DNA of 19,414 bases from DATEJJ01 sp039649115 (lineage in GTDB: Bacteria > Actinomycetota > Actinomycetes > Mycobacteriales > Micromonosporaceae), in NCBI GenBank assembly GCA_039649115.1, contig JBBWZQ010000076.1, positions 1 to 19,414 on the forward strand, read 5' to 3'. Each line of letters starts with the position of its first letter. Position 1 is the stretch's first letter. Below are positions 15,801-19,414 of the stretch, piece after piece. The notes under the pieces are model-generated. The model searched no databases and was not told the DNA's origin. It worked only from the letters and a program-made list of their open reading frames with translations. Made by a program: the position numbers and the translations under genes.

Positions 15801-16232
15801 GGTGGTCAACGGGCTCGACGTAGCGCCGCTGGCTTGCTTGACGATGACCGGCAACTCAGTGGAACGCGCGTCGTCGTACCCCTGCTGGATCAGTTCCGTG
15901 ACGTCGAACAGCGCCGGGTCGATGGTCCGTCGCAACAGTCCGGCGGCCTCGGCCGGCACCACCCGGGCATGGCCGTCCGGCGTACAGCTCCTGCTGAAGA
16001 CGCCGTCGCGATGCGCAGGGCGGACCGTCAACTGTGGACAGCCACTGCCGCGTGTGGTGACCGTCACCAGGTCGCCGGTCAGCAATGTGACCTGATATGT
16101 GTGTCCGGTCGGCAACGGCGACCCGAGCGCGGGTAGGTTGCTGGTCGCATCGGCTCGCGCGGTGCCGGACACTGCCGCGAACGCGAGCAGCACGAGGCCG
16201 CCGCCAAGCAGACGGCGTCGGTGTCTGAACAA
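12846..16232 (-). CDS. Secreted S8 (subtilisin-like) serine peptidase with large C-terminal extension
   Basis: The likely product is 1128 residues and is exported. A signal peptide follows the start (basic R-H-R-R-R, then a hydrophobic core L-L-G-G-G-L-V-L-L-A-F, probable cleavage after A-R-A near residue 27). A propeptide-like region runs to about residue 200. The S8 domain has the triad Asp236 (V-L-D-T-G-I), His268 (G-H-G-T-H-V-A) and Ser443 (G-T-S-M-A-T-P-H), with oxyanion Asn363 (A-A-G-N-D-G-P). From about residue 510 some 600 residues of beta-rich domains follow, one Fn3-like. TTG at 16232 is chosen because GGAGG at 16240-16244 sits at ideal spacing and leads straight into the signal peptide; GTG 16274 and longer starts would bury the signal peptide. 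It probably degrades extracellular protein for nutrition. It is divergent from the GNAT gene. Confidence 0.92.
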   Translation of the reverse strand: MFRHRRRLLGGGLVLLAFAAVSGTARADATSNLPALGSPLPTGHTYQVTLLTGDLVTVTTRGSGCPQLTVRPAHRDGVFSRSCTPDGHARVVPAEAAGLLRRTIDPALFDVTELIQQGYDDARSTELPVIVKQASGATSSPLTTGLRRPRALASLGGVAGRLSKREPLTLKPSKSTTGTRDSLAGISHIWLDRKVRASEGPDNPPAPVAPDLTQVGAPQAWAAGATGRGVRVAVLDTGIDATHPDLDGKIVASANFSDSPDVVDRVGHGTHVAATVAGSGKASAGVHRGVAPDAQLVIGKVLNDDGFGSESQVIAGMQWAAPQASVVNMSLGGDFTDGSDPLSQALDALTAQYGTLFVVAAGNDGPFPGTISSPASAASALAVGAVDATNRLADFSSRGPVTGTHALKPEIVAPGVDIISARAAGTSIGGVIDAHYTRLSGTSMATPHVAGAAAIVRQRHPDWTADRLKAALTGAATAIPSGDLYEQGAGLVTIPSALSRVVSGTSVASLGTLRYPQSGTATTKVSWMNAGARPVTLSLNVAVTDRTGRPAPSGAVSLSQTSVVVASSGSASVRLDANLAVLGERPGEYEGVVTANVGDTKVRTPVAFYVEPPSYDLTVSATPLPGTASGNGFWNAIVVNLDSPNTFGEFVGDAVGTPVTLRVPAGRYSVMGDVFDVDQPTLRDALAGDAEIGVTAPAAVVLDGADAHRVTARISGVDTKAESVGVAAVQTGRIGGPLWWIEPFAFGADAAKWPVWSTAIDGVDVGFLHLHETFGLDSTAEGPSPFQYDLIRAMPGRMPVDPSYVVGPAEQARLARIDERFHRLDVPGTTSGHDRKGLGPDGFFIAETSTADAAPTRVDYLTPGYAWSEEPVLEGNAALANILLTNGPLDTYAPGSRQSREGFRQPLRVDWYDDPGQPHGCSPDPIRRTRGNLHVGLATLIDQHQRFNCVAFIDPPDSTLTLFRNGQQIGSATGFAADFALPVATGTYRLVHDQNSADGLPISTRVTTAWTFRSTGPPDDSAIAVPLFALDYALPLDDANHQNGGTATFDVRQSHGVPTQHVTALTVWTSVDDGATWTAAPVHRTDADSFVAQLPTPSAGQAVSLRVAANGSGGSAIDQTIIRAYWTA

Positions 16233-16237
16233 TGCCG

Positions 16238-16244
16238 TTCCTCC
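16238..16244 (-). promoter_or_regulatory. Strong ribosome binding site that fixes a TTG start for the subtilase
   Basis: On the minus strand GGAGGAA precedes TTG (16230-16232) by 5 nt counted from its end, or 7 nt counted from GGAGG. No comparable site precedes the upstream GTG at 16274 or the longer frame starts. The TTG also puts the basic residues and hydrophobic core exactly at the protein N-terminus. Confidence 0.75.
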
Positions 16245-16708
16245 GATGTCGTGGACCTGCGGACGTAGGGACACGGTGCCGCGCCCTCTGCCACCTAATG
16301 ACGTCCACCGACCAGGCCGAGGTTGCATCCTGATGCGATGAAGGCGATGCCGGGCCAGCACGGTTGGTAGAGCACTCCGGCTGCAAGCTGGATCACGATC
16401 ACGATCCCGATCGCCGCGCTGATTGGTCCTTATGCCAGGCCGACCTGCCCATCCATCCGCATTTCTGCCGGCCGCGCTCCCGTCGCCCAGCGTGGGCCGC
16501 ATAGTGGAAAGCAGGCCGCCCTGCAGTCTCCAGCATCGGGCTGGATCCCCAACTATCCGAGATCGAGACATACTCTTTCATGTCAGGGCGAGAATGCAGC
16601 GACGAGCTCGCTACGGAGCGTCACAGTGCTCGACGGTCTTGGCGTTCGGTCGTAACGATGCGCGCGTCCTGGGGCGGGATTGTGCGGTGTCAGTCCGAGA
16701 ATGCTCTG
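16245..16708. other. Divergent intergenic region between subtilase and GNAT genes
   Basis: This stretch of about 460 bp must hold the promoters of both divergent genes, but no convincing -35/-10 pair was found for either. It contains a short tandem repeat (16391-16414) and a weak inverted repeat GCATC/GATGC (16326-16337). The subtilase frame is open through much of it, which I attribute to high GC rather than to coding. Confidence 0.5.
16391..16414. repeat. Four-copy hexamer tandem repeat GATCNC
   Basis: GATCAC, GATCAC, GATCCC and GATCGC run head to tail in the divergent intergenic region. The last two copies differ only at the fifth base. It may be simple polymerase-slippage sequence or a binding-site array; nothing else supports a function. 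Confidence 0.6.
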
Positions 16709-17176
16709 GTGAGCTCTCCGAGAGTCTTCCGCGCCGACGCCACCCACGCTGGGGTGGTCGCGCGTCTGCTGTTTGATTTCAACACCGAGTTCGACGCCCC
16801 CGGTCCGGGGACCGATCTGCTCACTGCGCGGTTCGCGCGGCTGCTCGAACGAGACGACGTCATCGTCCTGTTGACTGGCAGTGCCCGCAACCCCACCGGC
16901 TTCGCCTTCCTGACCCTGCGGCCCACGCCGTACTACGACGGCCCGTTGGCCCAGCTCGAAGAGTTGTACGTCCGTCCCGAGCTGCGCGACCAGGGCCAGG
17001 GCACAGCGTTGCTGCAGAGGGCGATACGACTGATACGTGAACACGGCGGCGGGGAGATCCACATCAACGTCGACGAGGTCGACGGCGACACCCGTCGTTT
17101 CTACGAACGGCACGGCTTTGTCAACGTCGAACCCGGCGCCGACTACCGGATGCTCTGCTACATCCGGGAACTGTGA
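16709..17176 (+). CDS. GNAT-family N-acetyltransferase
   Basis: This 155-residue protein should transfer an acetyl group from acetyl-CoA to an amine of unknown identity. The GNAT fold is shown by the E-L-Y-V-R-P strand and the acetyl-CoA pyrophosphate-binding loop R-D-Q-G-Q-G at residues 93-98, followed by the late segment V-D-G-D-T-R-R-F-Y-E-R-H-G-F typical of the superfamily. GTG 16709 is preferred because homologous-looking sequence begins right after it (R-V-F-R-A-D-A-T-H-A) and it gives a normal GNAT length. The frame is open back to ATG 16580, which would add 43 residues without family resemblance, and ATG 16658 is a third option; no start has a strong ribosome site. The gene stands alone, divergent from the protease. 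It is a single-domain cytoplasmic enzyme. Confidence 0.88.
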   Translation: MSSPRVFRADATHAGVVARLLFDFNTEFDAPGPGTDLLTARFARLLERDDVIVLLTGSARNPTGFAFLTLRPTPYYDGPLAQLEELYVRPELRDQGQGTALLQRAIRLIREHGGGEIHINVDEVDGDTRRFYERHGFVNVEPGADYRMLCYIREL

Positions 17177-17349
17177 CCTGCACCGTGACCCACATCCACA
17201 ATTGCCGTGAAGCGATGCCGAATTCGGAGCCCGGCGCCCCGGCGGCGCAATCACATGCCGCGAAGCGGACGATCGCTTGACGTATGTGGCGTCTTCAGCG
17301 GCCACGAGCTGAGGGAGATGGGCCCTGACCGGCCAAGGCCCAATGCCAC

Positions 17350-17524
17350 TCAGCCTAAATTGATCCTGGATGGAAGGAACGCCCCGGACCGTGTGGCATC
17401 GTTGACCACGACAGCGGCCCTTTGCGCCGCCGTCAGGTATCCACGATTGCCGTTGAGGGTCGGTGGCGACGAAGCCGGGCGAGACGGCAGCGACCGTGCT
17501 GCCATCGGTGCGTAACTCCTCGCC
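17350..17524 (-). pseudogene. 3' remnant of a short-chain dehydrogenase/reductase, with a frameshift
   Basis: The minus strand reads E-E-L-R-T-D-G-S-T-V-A-A-V-S-P-G-F-V-A-T-D (17521-17459), the region after the catalytic Tyr-Lys of classical SDR enzymes (V-N-A-V-S-P-G-x-V-x-T-D). A one-base surplus C at about 17457 shifts the frame. Dropping it continues the protein as L-N-G-N-R-G-Y-L-T-A-A-Q-R-A-A-V-V-V, the usual SDR C-terminal helix (G-x-R-G..T..Q-G-A-A-V-V-V), and then to a TGA at 17350. The Rossmann-fold N-terminus and the catalytic Y-x-x-x-K are absent. About 57 residues remain. It also contains a TTA leucine codon, rare in such genomes. Confidence 0.65.
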
Positions 17525-17525
17525 C

Positions 17526-17806
17526 TTGCTGGAGGTGGTGGCGCTCGGCCAGGCAGTAGCGTTCGTGCCGGCCCGACAGCGCGCCGCAACTCGCGTACGG
17601 ACGTGCTCTACGTGCCGTTCACCGGCCTGATCCCTTGTGGGCTCGTCGTGGCCTGGCCGCTGGCGTCGCGTTCCCGCGCCGTGGCGGCGTTCGTGCGAGT
17701 CAACGGCGCCAGGCTGGCCGCGTCTCGCCCACCGGTACTCCGTGATGGTGTTGAGGACTCGCGGACCCGACGATCCTCAGCCAGCTCGCCCCAGGGCGAC
17801 GGGTAA
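17526..17806 (+). pseudogene. 3' remnant of a LysR-family regulator, with a frameshift
   Basis: The plus strand reads L-L-E-V-V-A-L-G-Q-A-V-A-F-V-P (17526-17570), which is the end of the LysR effector domain (L-x-L-V-A-L-G-x-G-V-A-x-V-P). A frameshift near 17590-17597 must be crossed, after which the frame continues T-D-V-L-Y-V-P-F-T-G-L..V-V-A-W-P..S-R-A-V-A-A-F-V-R, the usual LysR C-terminus, to TAA at 17806. The helix-turn-helix and the first effector subdomain are missing. Together with the adjoining SDR remnant it marks a lost divergent gene pair. Confidence 0.6.
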
Positions 17807-17850
17807 TGCTGCCGGACGTGCCGGCCAATAGCAGGTGACAGGTCCGCACA

Positions 17851-18429
17851 GTGTCGGGAGAACCAGCTTTGGACGCCAGGCAGGAACGGTTTGCGCGGCT
17901 GTACGCGCGGCACTGCGACGACGTGCTCCGGTACGCGGTTCGGCGGGTGGCGGCGGACGCCGCCTGGGACGTTGTCGAGGAGACGTTCCTGGTGGCCTGG
18001 CGCAGGCTGGAGGAACTGCGCGAGCCGGATGAGCTCCTCTGGCTCTACGCGACCGCCCGGCGGGTGATCGCGCAAGAGATGCGCAGCCGCTACCGGCGCA
18101 CCCGGTTGTACGAGCGCATCCAGGCCACCGCCGGCGGCGAGGCGTGGCTGCGCGACCACGCCGACGAGGTGACCAGTCGCTTGCAGCTGATGGCCGCGCT
18201 GGAGACCCTCCCGCCGCACGCCCGCGAAGCGCTGATGCTGGTTGGCTGGGAAGGGCTGGACACGGCCAGTGCCGCGCAGGTCGCCGGGTGTTCGGTGACC
18301 GCGTTCCGCGTCCGGCTGCACCGGGCCCGGCGCCGGCTTGCCGAGGCGCTGGACGACGATGGACCAGTCGAGACGCCCTTGCGAACCCTCGACCCGTCTG
18401 CCCTGGGCAGCGGAAAGGACACACCATGA
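17851..18429 (+). CDS. ECF-type RNA polymerase sigma factor
   Basis: This protein of up to 192 residues has the two-domain layout of group 4 sigma factors. Region 2 lies at about residues 14-75 (R-F-A-R-L-Y-A-R-H-C-D-D-V-L-R-Y-A, then E-E-T-F-L-V-A-W-R-R-L). Region 4 lies at about 115-175 (L-P-P-H-A-R-E-A-L-M-L, then S-A-A-Q-V-A-G-C-S-V-T-A-F-R-V-R-L-H-R-A-R-R-R-L). No extra C-terminal domain is present. GTG 17851 gives the longest form; TTG 17869, spaced 7 nt from GGGAGA (17856-17861), gives an N-terminus M-D-A-R-Q-E-R-F that looks more like family members and may be the true start. Its stop overlaps the start of the following membrane-protein gene, so the two are surely co-expressed. No self-type GGAAC promoter was found upstream. 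Confidence 0.92.
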   Translation: MSGEPALDARQERFARLYARHCDDVLRYAVRRVAADAAWDVVEETFLVAWRRLEELREPDELLWLYATARRVIAQEMRSRYRRTRLYERIQATAGGEAWLRDHADEVTSRLQLMAALETLPPHAREALMLVGWEGLDTASAAQVAGCSVTAFRVRLHRARRRLAEALDDDGPVETPLRTLDPSALGSGKDTP

Positions 18430-19391
18430 GACAGCACGCGGTGGATCAGATGCTGCGCGGCAGCGACCCGGCGACGCTGCACGAGCTGGACGGCGCTGCC
18501 CAGTCGGCGTCCGGCCAGCGGGTGGCCGAACGCATCCTCGCCGCGCCGGACCGGGCACCGGCGCGGTCCCTGGCACGCCCCCGACGGCTGGTGCTGGCGG
18601 CCGGCCTCGCGGCGGTGGCCGGAGTTGCCGCGCTGGTTCTGGTACCGGGAGGGTCCGCGCCGCCCGGCCGGCAACACCCCGGCGACAGCCCGGCGATGCG
18701 GCTGGCCGCCGCCGCGGAGGCGACCGCCCAGACCAGCTTCCGGTTCAGCGTGTCGTCGAGCCTGCCGCCCCCCCAGGTGGCCGTGGAGAAGGGCGCCTGG
18801 GACCCGGCCGGCCGCAAAGGATACATGTTCTTCTACGACGGTGGCGGCCGCCTGACCACCGAGTGGCGGATGATCGGCACCGACCTGTGGACCATCGACC
18901 GGAAACGGATGCCGCCCCGCGTCGACCACATTCTGGTGGCGCCGCGGCAGGCCGCCCTCGGCATCCCGCACGTACAGACCCTTTACCTGTACGGCCAGCA
19001 GGTCGCGCAGACGGTCAACCCGCGCGAACTGCTCAACGCGCTACTGGCCTCCGACGCCAGCGTCACCGACCTCGGCACGTCCGGCCACGGCACGGGCGCC
19101 GTGCACACATACGGCTTCACCGTGAAGCTCTATCCCTACTGCGGGGTACGCGTGCCCGTTTCCCGGAGCGGGGTGCCCGCTGCGATCGAGCCGCTTCCCA
19201 CGCCAAGCGGCTGCCAGCGCCGCGTGAGCCTCGAAACGGGCACCGTCGTGGTGGGCGTCACCGGCAAGATCAGCAAGATGACCTGGGCCCTGGACCTTCA
19301 CGAGCCCGACCCGCCCTACACCAAGCACCGGTACACCTGGGTCGTGGAGTACTCCGGCTACGGCGAGCCGGTGGACGTGCAACGACCCTGA
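18426..19391 (+). CDS. Single-pass membrane protein, putative anti-sigma/sensor partner of the ECF sigma factor
   Basis: This 321-residue protein has a short cytoplasmic N-terminus (about 1-54, ending R-P-R-R), one membrane helix (about 55-73, rich in A, V and L) and a large outside domain of about 245 residues. That topology, and a 4-nt overlap (ATGA) with the sigma gene, are those of actinobacterial anti-sigma factors. However, no zinc-binding H-x-x-x-C-x-x-C motif is present in the N-terminus and no known anti-sigma domain was recognised, so the role is inferred. The outer domain is beta-rich, with repeated short Y/W/T strands (Y-M-F-F-Y-D-G-G; T-T-E-W-R-M-I-G-T-D-L-W), and has two cysteines (Y-P-Y-C-G; S-G-C-Q-R) that could form a disulfide. 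GGAAAGGA at 18411-18418 supports ATG 18426. Confidence 0.8.
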   Translation: MRQHAVDQMLRGSDPATLHELDGAAQSASGQRVAERILAAPDRAPARSLARPRRLVLAAGLAAVAGVAALVLVPGGSAPPGRQHPGDSPAMRLAAAAEATAQTSFRFSVSSSLPPPQVAVEKGAWDPAGRKGYMFFYDGGGRLTTEWRMIGTDLWTIDRKRMPPRVDHILVAPRQAALGIPHVQTLYLYGQQVAQTVNPRELLNALLASDASVTDLGTSGHGTGAVHTYGFTVKLYPYCGVRVPVSRSGVPAAIEPLPTPSGCQRRVSLETGTVVVGVTGKISKMTWALDLHEPDPPYTKHRYTWVVEYSGYGEPVDVQRP

Positions 19392-19414
19392 CCCTCGCGA
19401 AGAACCGCCCCCGG

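Noticed and set aside
17207..17515. Plus-strand open frame of 102 codons after the GNAT gene
   Set aside because: It has no ribosome site or family features and is antisense to the recognisable SDR remnant.

Overview
This 19.4 kb window is high-GC DNA with actinomycete-style genes: strong GC bias at third codon positions, GGAGG-type ribosome binding sites, some GTG/TTG starts, ATGA start/stop overlaps, and hairpin terminators without T tracts. A filamentous actinomycete, perhaps of the Micromonosporaceae, fits best; this is inferred from gene content and style, not from any marker gene. No tRNA, rRNA or CRISPR array was seen.

Region 1 (1-7268, plus strand) is a carbohydrate-use locus. It begins with the C-terminal end of a ricin-type (beta-trefoil) lectin domain, then a probable terminator. 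Next come a LacI-family repressor with a striking tandem palindromic operator in its own promoter, a Tat-type lipoprotein sugar-binding protein, two ABC permeases and an intracellular GH42 beta-galactosidase. A perfect 14-bp hairpin lies between the binding protein and the first permease. No ATPase is encoded, so a shared MsiK/MsmX-type ATPase elsewhere is expected. The likely job is uptake of a beta-galactoside oligosaccharide and its hydrolysis in the cytoplasm.

Region 2 (7269-9319): a convergent minus-strand cytoplasmic GH43 beta-xylosidase/alpha-L-arabinofuranosidase. Behind it lies an orphan piece of a CBM2 cellulose-binding domain, the relic of a secreted enzyme.

Region 3 (9320-11981, minus strand): a two-gene signalling unit of a FIST-domain sensor protein and a GAF-GAF-GGDEF diguanylate cyclase with intact active site and I-site.

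Region 4 (11982-12845): about 860 bp of mostly decayed sequence, with an IS4-type transposase relic, one well-formed 60-codon small ORF, a coding-like scrap, and the perfect terminator of the following minus-strand gene.

Region 5 (12846-17176): a large secreted S8 subtilisin-like protease (minus; probable TTG start) divergent from a GNAT acetyltransferase (plus).

Region 6 (17177-17850): the scar of a lost divergent gene pair. The 3' end of a short-chain dehydrogenase (minus, one frameshift) meets the 3' end of a LysR regulator (plus, one frameshift); both genes lack their 5' parts.

Region 7 (17851-19391, plus strand): an ECF sigma factor overlapping by 4 nt a single-TM protein, a plausible anti-sigma/sensor partner. 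No wholly new multi-gene system is evident. The most notable items are the LacI operator array, the FIST/diguanylate cyclase pair, the small ORF, and the gene relics.
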